Shown here: in pieces, positions 1 through 5,711 of the stretch
How the letters are laid out: each line of letters opens with the position of its first letter
Position numbering within the stretch: the first letter of the stretch is position 1
DNA from: Spirosomataceae bacterium
Lineage (GTDB): Bacteria > Bacteroidota > Bacteroidia > Cytophagales > Spirosomataceae
DNA: 5,711 nt
Direction of reading: 5' to 3'
Assembly: GCA_030731175.1 (NCBI GenBank)
Contig: JANQUM010000014.1
Span: 1 to 5,711, forward strand
Notes under the pieces: model-generated
Databases searched by the model: none
Told to the model about the DNA's origin: nothing
The model's input: the letters and a program-made list of their open reading frames with translations, nothing else
Made by a program: the position numbers and the translations under genes

Positions 1-165
1 CACTAACGCAACCATTCACTAAGCAAGTTGCGGTGTAAGAAGTAGTTGTGCTCGGACTTACTGAAATAGATGGCCCCGTCTGTGAATTAGACCAATTGAC
101 TGTCCCTGAACAACCCGTTGCTGTTAGCGTAGCCGAACTACCTACACATATTGTTCTGCCGCCAG
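1..165 (-). repeat. Ig-like repeat copy (domain 5)
   Basis: This segment encodes the fifth Ig-like domain of the left-edge protein, cut by the window edge. It resembles the segment at 466-630 in the same frame. Shared DNA words include CACTAACGCA (1-10 and 466-475), GACCAATTGA (90-99 and 558-567) and GTTAGCGTAG (123-132 and 591-600), so the offset is 465-468 bp. Between these words the DNA has diverged considerably, so this is an old domain duplication and not a recent tandem copy. Confidence 0.6.
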
Positions 166-1972
166 AAAGGGTTGGCGGTGTTGGAGTTGTCCGAACTGTA
201 ATCGGTACTCCGGCAGTAGAGTTTGTGGCACACGCCGTGGCAGCTACTCCACCGCATTGAGCTGTATAAGTTACGTTTGCCGCTGGAGTATCTATAAAAA
301 TATTGTTAGAAGAAGAGTTTATTAAATTTCCGTTTGCAAAAAAAGTTCTCGTTGCATTACATCCGCCCATGGTAAGCGTTACGCTTTCTCCTGAGCATAG
401 GTTTTGTTTATCAACCGAGAAAAATATGTTGGCAATGGTAATCTGAATGGTGCTGTTGCTGGCATCACTAACGCATCCTTCGGTGTTAGTGCAGGTGGCC
501 GAATAACCCGTTTGAACCGTAGGACTAGCGGTAATCGAAGGCCCGGATGTTCCAGTTGACCAATTGATAGTACCGTTGCAACCTAACGCGGTTAGCGTAG
601 TACTTGTACCCGCACAAATTCGAGAACTACCCGCAACGATGGTTGGAGCTGCCGGTTTCGGATTCACCGTGATAGTAACCGAAGCAGAAGCAGAACTTTC
701 GCAAGCCGGATTAGTGGATTTACACGTAGCAACGTAAGTAGTAGTAGCAGATGGTGTAACATTTAGCGTACTTCCGGTTCCTACCAATGTGCCGTTTGAA
801 CTGTTGACGTACCAATTAACACTACCTAAGGAGCAGGCTCCACTTAGGGTTGCTGATTCGCTAATACAAAGTGTATTTTTATTTGTTGAAACACCAGTCG
901 GGACCTTCGGTATTGGATTAATAGTAACCGTAAATGATTGACTGGAAGTGCTGTAGCAATCATTTTCGCTATCATAAAAAGTAGCGTAATACGTACCCGA
1001 AGTACTAACGGTCAGATTTGCAATTCGGTTGGCATTGGTAGTTGGCGAACCCGTATGCCACGTCAGGATAGTACCATCGGGGGTATTATTTGCGGAGATG
1101 TTGGCGAGATTTACCGAAGTAGCCGAACAGGTATTTGTTAAAGAAGTTTGGTTTAAAGTGGGTTTAGTAGTACCGACTTTGCAAAGTGGGGCACTTGCAC
1201 AGCGAGCTCCGTCATTTTGACTTGCGAATGGGCCGTTTGAAAAGAAAACGGCATTTTCAGTCGATGCCGGATTGGTAAGAGCGGCGTTGCTGATTTTGTA
1301 TATTTCTCCGTTCGTATTTCCGCTAATGTACAGCGTTCCTTCACCGTCGAAATATACCGCTCCGTACGTCTGGACTGGTAAGTTACTAAGGGTTCTAACC
1401 ACGGTTGTTGAGCCATTAGCTGGATTAGTTTTGTAAATGCTACCATTAGTAGCAATGCCGTATATAAAGCCGTCAATGGGGCTAAAAGCGAAATCGGCCA
1501 CGCTTATTGTTCCTGACGTTAAGGTGGAGAGTTGTGTCGGTGTGGGAGTATTGAGGTCATAGCGATATATTAATCCGCTGGTATAAGCATAAAAAATGCC
1601 GTTTGCATCAATATCAACAACGTGAATATTACGGGGTAAAGGAGTGCTAAAATTGGTTTTATTCCAGTTTGCGTCAACTTTTATGAGGTCGCTTGTACCT
1701 TTATCCACAATCCAAATGAAGTTATCAATTGGGTTATATCCCGCTGAAACCGCACTTGTGGATATAGCATCTTTGACTTTGGTAGAAATTCCAGTCTGTA
1801 AATTTACCTGAAATACATCCGCAGGGCTTCCTTGAAAGAGGTAACCAAAGCCATCTTTGCACACAAAAGGTGTTGTAGCCTGACCAAAAGCTTGTAGCGA
1901 AGCAATTGTGCAAAGCAGAATTAATAATGAGTAGAATCCGCCCTTATTGAGTTTTAGTTTATTTTTTTTCAT
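1..1972 (-). CDS. Secreted propeller-like plus multi-Ig-domain surface protein, C-terminus beyond window
   Basis: The frame is open from an ATG at 1972-1970 to the left edge: 657 codons, no stop. Residues 1 to about 31 form a signal peptide (Lys-rich start, hydrophobic YSLLILLCTIASL, then QAFGQA). Residues 35-255 carry at least five propeller-like repeats, with conserved G-x-(I/L/F)-Y cores starting near 36, 77, 115, 158 and 203, resembling DUF6923-type regions. Five Ig-like domains follow from about 265. Domains 2-5 each show four cysteines (369/380/417/424, 453/465/494/500, 526/538/573/581, 609/621/650/655) and motifs such as ICxGxSxTLTAxGC, NWS and YxATC, as in the CHU_C-associated Ig-like family. 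Domain 1 has two (282, 339). Such proteins are usually exported to the cell surface, often by type IX secretion, but the C-terminal sorting domain would lie outside the window. No catalytic motif is visible; an adhesin or structural role is inference. The start fits the signal peptide. Confidence 0.9.
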   Translation of the reverse strand, partial: MKKNKLKLNKGGFYSLLILLCTIASLQAFGQATTPFVCKDGFGYLFQGSPADVFQVNLQTGISTKVKDAISTSAVSAGYNPIDNFIWIVDKGTSDLIKVDANWNKTNFSTPLPRNIHVVDIDANGIFYAYTSGLIYRYDLNTPTPTQLSTLTSGTISVADFAFSPIDGFIYGIATNGSIYKTNPANGSTTVVRTLSNLPVQTYGAVYFDGEGTLYISGNTNGEIYKISNAALTNPASTENAVFFSNGPFASQNDGARCASAPLCKVGTTKPTLNQTSLTNTCSATSVNLANISANNTPDGTILTWHTGSPTTNANRIANLTVSTSGTYYATFYDSENDCYSTSSQSFTVTINPIPKVPTGVSTNKNTLCISESATLSGACSLGSVNWYVNSSNGTLVGTGSTLNVTPSATTTYVATCKSTNPACESSASASVTITVNPKPAAPTIVAGSSRICAGTSTTLTALGCNGTINWSTGTSGPSITASPTVQTGYSATCTNTEGCVSDASNSTIQITIANIFFSVDKQNLCSGESVTLTMGGCNATRTFFANGNLINSSSNNIFIDTPAANVTYTAQCGGVAATACATNSTAGVPITVRTTPTPPTLSGGRTICVGSSATLTATGCSGTVNWSNSQTGPSISVSPSTTTSYTATCLVNGCVS
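466..630 (-). repeat. Ig-like repeat copy (domain 3)
   Basis: This segment encodes the third Ig-like domain of the left-edge protein and is the partner of the copy at 1-165. Cysteine spacing is nearly the same in the two copies: steps of 12, 29 and 6 residues here against 12, 29 and 5 there. Domains 2 and 4 lie between and before them with the same period of about 157 residues, which suggests that a two-domain unit was duplicated. Confidence 0.55.
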
Positions 1973-2030
1973 CGAATATAGCACGCGTGTACGTAATATT
2001 TTTGATAAAAACCGTACCAAAATTTCTTGG

Positions 2031-2079
2031 AAATACCAAAAGCCTTTCAATACGCAGTATTGAAAGGCTTTTGGTATTT
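2031..2079 (-). terminator. Long perfect hairpin, probable terminator of the MFS transporter gene
   Basis: Two 22-base arms (2031-2052 and 2058-2079) are perfectly complementary around the loop CGCAG, whose outer C and G could also pair. The hairpin starts 12 bp after the transporter stop codon on the minus strand. Read on that strand, an inner stem GCCTTTCAATA/TATTGAAAGGC is followed by TTTTGGTATTT, which could serve as the U-rich tract. The plus-strand side ends in a run of seven T (2077-2083), so it may act in both directions. It also separates the transporter from the downstream Ig-repeat gene on the same strand, implying independent transcription. Confidence 0.75.
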
Positions 2080-2091
2080 TTTTGCGAGTAT

Positions 2092-3435
2092 TTATTCTTT
2101 CAAAGCCCCATTTTTAGGGGCGGTTTCTCCTGATAATTCGTTTTTAGACGGTTTTATCAACAACGTTGCTGCGGCTGCCAACAGCAATAAAACGCCGCCG
2201 AAGGTAATGGCGTTGCGGGGGTCATTGTCTAAAAATTCACGTAAAATATAACCAAAAGTCAGGGTTTGGAGAATCATCGGTATTACAATCATCATATTGA
2301 TAATTCCCATGTAAACGCCGTAGCGTTCTTTCGGCATGTCAGCAACCACCATCAAATACGGAATACCCATCATACTCGCCCAACCTACGCCAAATCCGGT
2401 TATAGCTACAAAAAGTAAATACTTGTTTTCAATATTCGGGAAGGCGAGGAAGCCAATCGCTGCCAAAATCAAGCAAATAAAATGCACGTACTTAGCGTTG
2501 TATTTCTTCGCCAGCCACGCCAAACCAAACGCGGTCATGAAAGTCACTATATTGTACCAGCCGTTTACCAAACCCGTCCATCCAACCGCTTCTTGGTATA
2601 TTTCCGGGTTAGTTTTTGGGGTTGCATCCCAAACCGAGAGAGCGATACTTTTTGAAGAATTTTGCCAGTAACAAAACAACGCGTACCATTGAAAAAGGTA
2701 AACCAACGCCAGTTGCCACATTACTCTCGGCATATCCCGAATGGCGGCGGGAACTTCCCGAAAAGGCGTTAAAATGCTGAATGGTTCTTTTTTCATTTCC
2801 TCCAATTCTTCGTCCGTCGGCGGAATTTCGGGCGTGGTTTTCATGCTCCACAAAATTGAGCCAATAGAGCAAACCGCTCCCAAAAAGAATGAGGCGTAAA
2901 CCCAATTGGGCAAAGATCCCGTCTTACCGACGAGTAAAAACGGAAATATGAAGAGTGACAAATTAGCGAGCGTTTGCCCAAAACCCGTGAAAAAGCTTTG
3001 CGTTTGAAAGCCAAGACCTTGCTGTTCGGGGTTTAATTTGTCGGCAATAAATGCTCGGTACGGTTCCATTGCGGTGTTGTTTCCAGCATCTAAAATCCAG
3101 AGTAAACCTGCCGCCATCCAAAGCGAACTGCTAAACGGGTAAACAAGCAAACAAACGCTGCACATGATTGCTCCAACAAGGAAATAGGGCTTCCGCCGGC
3201 CCCATCTCGGGTGCCAGGTTTTGTCGCTCAACGCCCCGATAATTGGCTGCACCAATAAACCTGTAACCGGCCCCGCCAAGTGTAAAAGCGGGATTTGATC
3301 TGGTGCCGCACCAAGCATATCGTAAATGGGTGTTACCGCATTTTGCTGAAGACCGAAACTGTACTGGATTCCGAAGAAGCCGACGTTCATGTTTATAATC
3401 TGACTGAACGTCAGGTTAGGTTTTTTAAATTTCAT
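2092..3435 (-). CDS. MFS sugar transporter, SLC45/sucrose-maltose carrier type
   Basis: A 447-residue inner-membrane protein of usual MFS length with about 12 hydrophobic segments, predicted to import a disaccharide with protons. The loop between helices 2 and 3 (residues 67-84) has the MFS signature with GALSDK and RWGRRKPY, close to the GRRRPF form of plant sucrose and animal SLC45 carriers. Residues 115-132 (LDAGNNTAMEPYRAFIAD) match the helix-4 pattern LDxxNNxxxxPxRAxxAD of those carriers, whose Asp and Arg are implicated in sugar or proton binding. The second half repeats a related pattern at 359-381 (PYLMVVADMP, then GVYMGIINM). A charged central loop at 200-225 separates the halves. 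The ATG at 3435 is firm because an in-frame TAA lies two codons upstream (3444-3442). No Shine-Dalgarno is seen. Sucrose, maltose or another glucoside cannot be chosen from sequence, and no sugar-catabolism gene adjoins it. Confidence 0.9.
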   Translation of the reverse strand: MKFKKPNLTFSQIINMNVGFFGIQYSFGLQQNAVTPIYDMLGAAPDQIPLLHLAGPVTGLLVQPIIGALSDKTWHPRWGRRKPYFLVGAIMCSVCLLVYPFSSSLWMAAGLLWILDAGNNTAMEPYRAFIADKLNPEQQGLGFQTQSFFTGFGQTLANLSLFIFPFLLVGKTGSLPNWVYASFFLGAVCSIGSILWSMKTTPEIPPTDEELEEMKKEPFSILTPFREVPAAIRDMPRVMWQLALVYLFQWYALFCYWQNSSKSIALSVWDATPKTNPEIYQEAVGWTGLVNGWYNIVTFMTAFGLAWLAKKYNAKYVHFICLILAAIGFLAFPNIENKYLLFVAITGFGVGWASMMGIPYLMVVADMPKERYGVYMGIINMMIVIPMILQTLTFGYILREFLDNDPRNAITFGGVLLLLAAAATLLIKPSKNELSGETAPKNGALKE

Positions 3436-3504
3436 TAAAGGTTATATTTTGGTGAATAGCAAAGTGTAAAGCTTGATTTAAACGCTTTGAGAATAACAAA
3501 TCAA

Positions 3505-3512
3505 CAAAAATA
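3505..3512 (-). promoter_or_regulatory. Possible -7 box for the MFS transporter gene
   Basis: On the minus strand this reads TATTTTTG, an exact match to the Bacteroidota -7 consensus TAnnTTTG, and lies about 70 bp before the transporter ATG. No TTTG is found 19-21 bp upstream where the -33 element should be. In such A/T-rich DNA a chance match is likely. Confidence 0.22.
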
Positions 3513-3514
3513 TT

Positions 3515-3548
3515 ACTAATTAGCCCGTTGTTTTTACGAATAATTAGT
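3515..3548. repeat. Inverted repeat ACTAATTA/TAATTAGT, possible operator
   Basis: ACTAATTA (3515-3522) and TAATTAGT (3541-3548) are perfect reverse complements separated by 18 bp. The core TAATTAG also occurs as a direct repeat with starts 24 bp apart (3517 and 3541), and CTAATTAG at 3516-3523 is itself a palindrome. The pair lies in the middle of the divergent intergenic region, just upstream of the candidate -7 box for the transporter, a suitable place for a regulator site. The sequence is A/T-rich and short, so this is tentative. Confidence 0.25.
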
Positions 3549-3581
3549 CTGCCAACCGTTTATACTCGTAAATATGTTTTA

Positions 3582-3614
3582 TTTGTACCGCAATCCACAT
3601 TTTAGATACTTTTG
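3582..3614 (+). promoter_or_regulatory. Bacteroidota-type promoter match upstream of the Omp85-like gene
   Basis: TTTG at 3582-3585 and TACTTTTG at 3607-3614 are 21 bp apart, fitting the Bacteroidota primary sigma consensus TTTG-N19-21-TAnnTTTG. Transcription would start several bases past 3614. That would put the transcript start after the only plausible start codon of the gene (TTG at 3612). Either the match is fortuitous or translation starts elsewhere. Confidence 0.25.
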
Positions 3615-5012
3615 GTAAAAATTCTGTTTATCTTCTTTAATTTTTTCGCCGTGCCTGATTCGTTGGTGACGGCTCAGCAAGATTCAACCCTCAAAGTTGT
3701 ACGGGAAGTTGTTATTGAAGGAAACGTACGCACAAACGCTTCAATAATTAACCGTGAACTTCCGTTTGAAATTGGCGATACGCTGCAAAATTTCAGCATT
3801 CCAGGCGTGTTGGCGAGGTGTCAAAGTAATGTTTTTAACACTAATTTATTTATTACAGTTGCGGTAACCGCCACGGAGGTTTTTGAAAACGAAATTGTCG
3901 TCACCATTACTGTAAAAGAGCGGTGGTACGTTTTGGTGTTGCCGGTTGTGTTTTTATCCGACCGAAGTTTTAATGAATGGTGGTACGAACGTAACCGTGA
4001 TTTGAGACGGCTTACCTACGGCGTGCAGGCACGGCATTTTAACCTCACCGGAAAGGCAGATCAACTCGCTCTGAGAGTTTATGGCGGTTTTGTGCCATAT
4101 TTTGAGGCTTCATATTCCCGACCGTATATTGATAAAAAACAACGCATGGGCGTTAGCACTGGCGTTTTCTACTCCACGCAACGCACCGTGGCGTTCCGAA
4201 CGCAAGAAGATAAGCTCCAATTTCTGAACACAGATGAGCAGGTTCGGCGGCGGTGGGGCGGCTATTTTCAATACACTTTTAGAAATAATTTATACCACAC
4301 GCATGCACTCTATGCTGGCTATAATAATACCACGGTTGCCGACACGATTATCGGGTTAAATCCCAATTATTTTTCGAGCGAAGGGCGAAACCAACGCTAC
4401 ACGCAGTTAAGTTATACCTACCGTTTCGATAAACGGGATAATTATCAATACGCCTTAGACGGGCATTTGCTGGCGGCGGGAATTACCAAATTCGGTATCG
4501 GGAAAAATAGCGATGTTAACCAACTCAATTTAGCGGCGACATACACGAGGTTTTTTCCGATTATAAAAAAACTCTACGGCGACGTCAGCATGACCGGGAA
4601 AGTATCATTGCCAAAGCTACAGCCTTATACATTAACTGCCGGATTGGGCTTCCGAAACGCCTTAGTGCGAGGTTACGAGCTTTATGTTATAGATGGGCAA
4701 GATTATGGACTTCTACGCTCTAATTTGAAGTATCAGTTCATGAACCGAACGTTCGACTTGTCCCGCTTTGTCAAGGTAAAACAATTTAGCACGCTACCGG
4801 TGGCAGCATATTTTACTACCTATTTAGATGCTGGTTATGTCAGAAATTCTTTTCCAGAATTTAGTTCTACCTTCCTCGGAAACAGGCGGTTAATTGGTGG
4901 AGGCATAGGGTTGGATATCGTGACGTGGTACGACACCATCGGGCGTTTAAATTATTCTGTTAATCAGTTGGGAGAAAAGATGTTCTTTTTTAGCGTTGTT
5001 CGTAACTTGTAA
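3612..5012 (+). CDS. Omp85/BamA-TamA-like outer membrane protein with a single POTRA domain
   Basis: From the TTG start this is 466 residues. Residues 1-21 look like a signal peptide (K3, hydrophobic ILFIFFNFFAV, cleavage after LVTA). Residues 28-105 form one POTRA domain (VVREVVIEGNVRTNASII at its start, a final strand IVVTITVKERW). From about 110 to the end alternating aromatic strands form a barrel. Diagnostic Omp85 features are the VRGY motif at 352-355 in the lid-loop region, RFDKRDN at 271-277, LDAGYV at 405-410 and a glycine-rich strand at 429-436. Omp85 proteins insert or move proteins or lipids across the outer membrane. With one POTRA instead of BamA's five this is unlikely to be the main BamA, and its substrate is unknown. 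The protein ends in Leu rather than the common terminal aromatic. No ATG exists in frame before residue 179, and an in-frame TAG lies at 3603-3605, so the start is uncertain. The lipoprotein gene follows after 21 bp. Confidence 0.85.
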   Translation: MVKILFIFFNFFAVPDSLVTAQQDSTLKVVREVVIEGNVRTNASIINRELPFEIGDTLQNFSIPGVLARCQSNVFNTNLFITVAVTATEVFENEIVVTITVKERWYVLVLPVVFLSDRSFNEWWYERNRDLRRLTYGVQARHFNLTGKADQLALRVYGGFVPYFEASYSRPYIDKKQRMGVSTGVFYSTQRTVAFRTQEDKLQFLNTDEQVRRRWGGYFQYTFRNNLYHTHALYAGYNNTTVADTIIGLNPNYFSSEGRNQRYTQLSYTYRFDKRDNYQYALDGHLLAAGITKFGIGKNSDVNQLNLAATYTRFFPIIKKLYGDVSMTGKVSLPKLQPYTLTAGLGFRNALVRGYELYVIDGQDYGLLRSNLKYQFMNRTFDLSRFVKVKQFSTLPVAAYFTTYLDAGYVRNSFPEFSSTFLGNRRLIGGGIGLDIVTWYDTIGRLNYSVNQLGEKMFFFSVVRNL

Positions 5013-5033
5013 TTTATTTCAAAACAAAATTTA

Positions 5034-5567
5034 ATGAAACGTTTAGCAGGCTTTGTAATTTTGATTTTAGTACTGTTGGGTTGCCGTAAAAGTGAAGAAG
5101 AAAATGTAATCACAGAAGACAACGAAATAGCCGAAGAAATCACAGTTTTGGGTGATATTGAAAGTCAGAAATTTTTGACAGAAGTGATTGGTAATCAGGT
5201 ATTTGTGCGTGGATTTGAATTCGGGACGCCGATAGATTCTGTATTGAGAAACGAAAGCCTTGAGCTATTTGAAGACCGCCCGAGCCACGTCGGTTTTATG
5301 TACGAACGCAGCACCCTCGAATCTGCCGATATCTTGTACCTTCGTGATAGCCAAAATAAATTAATTGGGGTTGATATTGATGTTTATCTCAACAGCCCAG
5401 AATCTGCCGATGCTCTTTTAGCCACGGCAAAGAATCATTACAACTCACTTTTTGAGAAGTCCCCAAAGGATTCGCTTACTTGGTTGATAAAAACGGGCGG
5501 TTATATTCAAGTTTCTCAAGTAAAAAAAGAACTTGACAACGGCTTAGAAATTAAATACCGACAGTAA
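5034..5567 (+). CDS. Small lipoprotein of unknown function, probably surface-exposed
   Basis: A 177-residue protein starting at an ATG 21 bp after the Omp85-like stop codon, so probably cotranscribed. Residues 1-17 are a type II signal peptide: MKR, a hydrophobic run FVILILVLL, and lipobox LLGC with Cys17 as the acylated residue. The residues just after it, RKSEEE, are polar and acidic, like the lipoprotein export signals that send Bacteroidota lipoproteins to the cell surface. An acidic linker follows to about residue 40. The rest (about 45-177) looks like a single mixed alpha/beta domain with no cysteines, metal motif or catalytic motif that I recognise. I cannot assign a family. The pairing with an Omp85 protein suggests a role in the outer membrane, perhaps as a partner or substrate of that barrel, but this is inference. 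Confidence 0.85.
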   Translation: MKRLAGFVILILVLLGCRKSEEENVITEDNEIAEEITVLGDIESQKFLTEVIGNQVFVRGFEFGTPIDSVLRNESLELFEDRPSHVGFMYERSTLESADILYLRDSQNKLIGVDIDVYLNSPESADALLATAKNHYNSLFEKSPKDSLTWLIKTGGYIQVSQVKKELDNGLEIKYRQ

Positions 5568-5571
5568 AAAA

Positions 5572-5603
5572 AATCCTCGCAGGTTTTAAAACCTACGAGG
5601 ATT
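5572..5603. terminator. Hairpin between convergent genes, probable bidirectional terminator
   Basis: Arms 5572-5587 and 5588-5603 are complementary over 16 bases with one C-A mismatch (5580/5595); the central TTTTAAAA would supply the loop. The hairpin begins 4 bp after the lipoprotein stop codon and ends 20 bp from the stop of the minus-strand gene at the right edge. On the minus strand it is followed by a run of eight T (complement of 5566-5573), a strong terminator tail. On the plus strand the tail is only ATTAAT, so termination is likely stronger for the right-hand gene. Confidence 0.75.
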
Positions 5604-5623
5604 AATCAGAGTATTAGACCAAG

Positions 5624-5711
5624 TTATGCCGGTGCCAATTCTTTCGTCTTTCCTATTTGCTCCAAGACCAACTCTTCCAAAAGAGCAATCCAGTTTTCTG
5701 AGTCGTTGAGG
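5624..5711 (-). CDS. C-terminal end of a gene running in from the right edge, unknown product
   Basis: On the minus strand the frame beginning at 5710 is open for 28 codons and ends in TAA at 5626-5624. The peptide begins LNDSENWIALLEELV and ends KELAPA. It is rich in Leu and Glu and probably helical. The convergent orientation is supported by the hairpin 20 bp downstream, which carries a T8 tail on this strand. The other two minus frames are poorer: one gives an Arg-rich peptide that would run on through the hairpin. Too little is present to identify the protein. Confidence 0.6.
   Translation of the reverse strand, partial: LNDSENWIALLEELVLEQIGKTKELAPA

Noticed and set aside
48..260. Plus-strand ORF of 70 codons
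   Set aside because: It lies fully inside the long minus-strand Ig-domain frame, which has clear domain repeats; this ORF has no recognisable features.
938..1220. Two overlapping plus-strand ORFs
   Set aside because: Both are antisense to Ig-like domain 1 and the end of the propeller region, and their sequences look random.
1153..1476. Minus-strand ORF of 107 codons
   Set aside because: It is in a different frame from the Ig-repeat protein on the same strand; the larger frame shows clear propeller repeats here, so this is an out-of-frame shadow.
1982..1989. Palindrome CACGCGTG upstream of the Ig-repeat gene
   Set aside because: It is only 8 bp with no second copy, and no clear promoter is seen in 1973-2030 to place it against.
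2027..2251. Plus-strand ORF of 74 codons starting in the hairpin
   Set aside because: It reads through the terminator hairpin and then antisense to the transporter C-terminus.
2336..2905. Plus-strand ORF (2336-2671) and minus-strand ORF (2609-2905) within the transporter
   Set aside because: Both are shadows of the MFS gene, whose own frame carries continuous membrane helices and family motifs.
5568..5623. Possible small RNA or attachment site at the hairpin near the right end
   Set aside because: Position between two converging stop codons and the T8 tail are explained by a terminator.

Overview
The window looks like chromosomal DNA from a Bacteroidota bacterium, most likely of the Cytophagales (inference; no marker gene is present to fix the genus). 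The main evidence is a secreted protein built from the four-cysteine Ig-like repeats typical of Cytophagales surface proteins. Supporting signs are an acidic stretch after a lipoprotein cysteine that resembles the Bacteroidota surface-export signal, A/T-rich leaders without Shine-Dalgarno sequences, and -7 boxes of the TAnnTTTG type.

Layout. (1) Positions 1-1972, minus strand: the N-terminal 657 codons of a large secreted protein that runs off the left edge. It has a signal peptide, a propeller-like repeat region and at least five Ig-like domains. (2) About 2031-2079: a long perfect hairpin just after the transporter stop codon, probably its terminator. (3) 2092-3435, minus strand: a 12-helix MFS sugar transporter of the SLC45/sucrose-maltose carrier type. 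(4) 3436-3611: a 176-bp divergent intergenic region with candidate promoter and operator sequences. (5) 3612-5012, plus strand: an Omp85/BamA-TamA-like outer membrane protein with one POTRA domain and a C-terminal barrel. Its start is unusual because no ATG is available in frame. (6) 5034-5567, plus strand, 21 bp later and probably in the same operon: a small lipoprotein of unknown function. (7) 5572-5603: a hairpin between convergent genes. (8) 5624-5711, minus strand: the last 28 codons of another gene.

The Omp85-like protein and the lipoprotein look like a two-gene cell-envelope unit. The transporter and the Ig-repeat protein are each probably transcribed alone, separated by the hairpin. 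I see no mobile element, CRISPR array, rRNA, tRNA or defence system. No stretch over 300 bp lacks a gene. The points most worth a second look are the start of the Omp85-like gene and the alternating Ig-repeat architecture.
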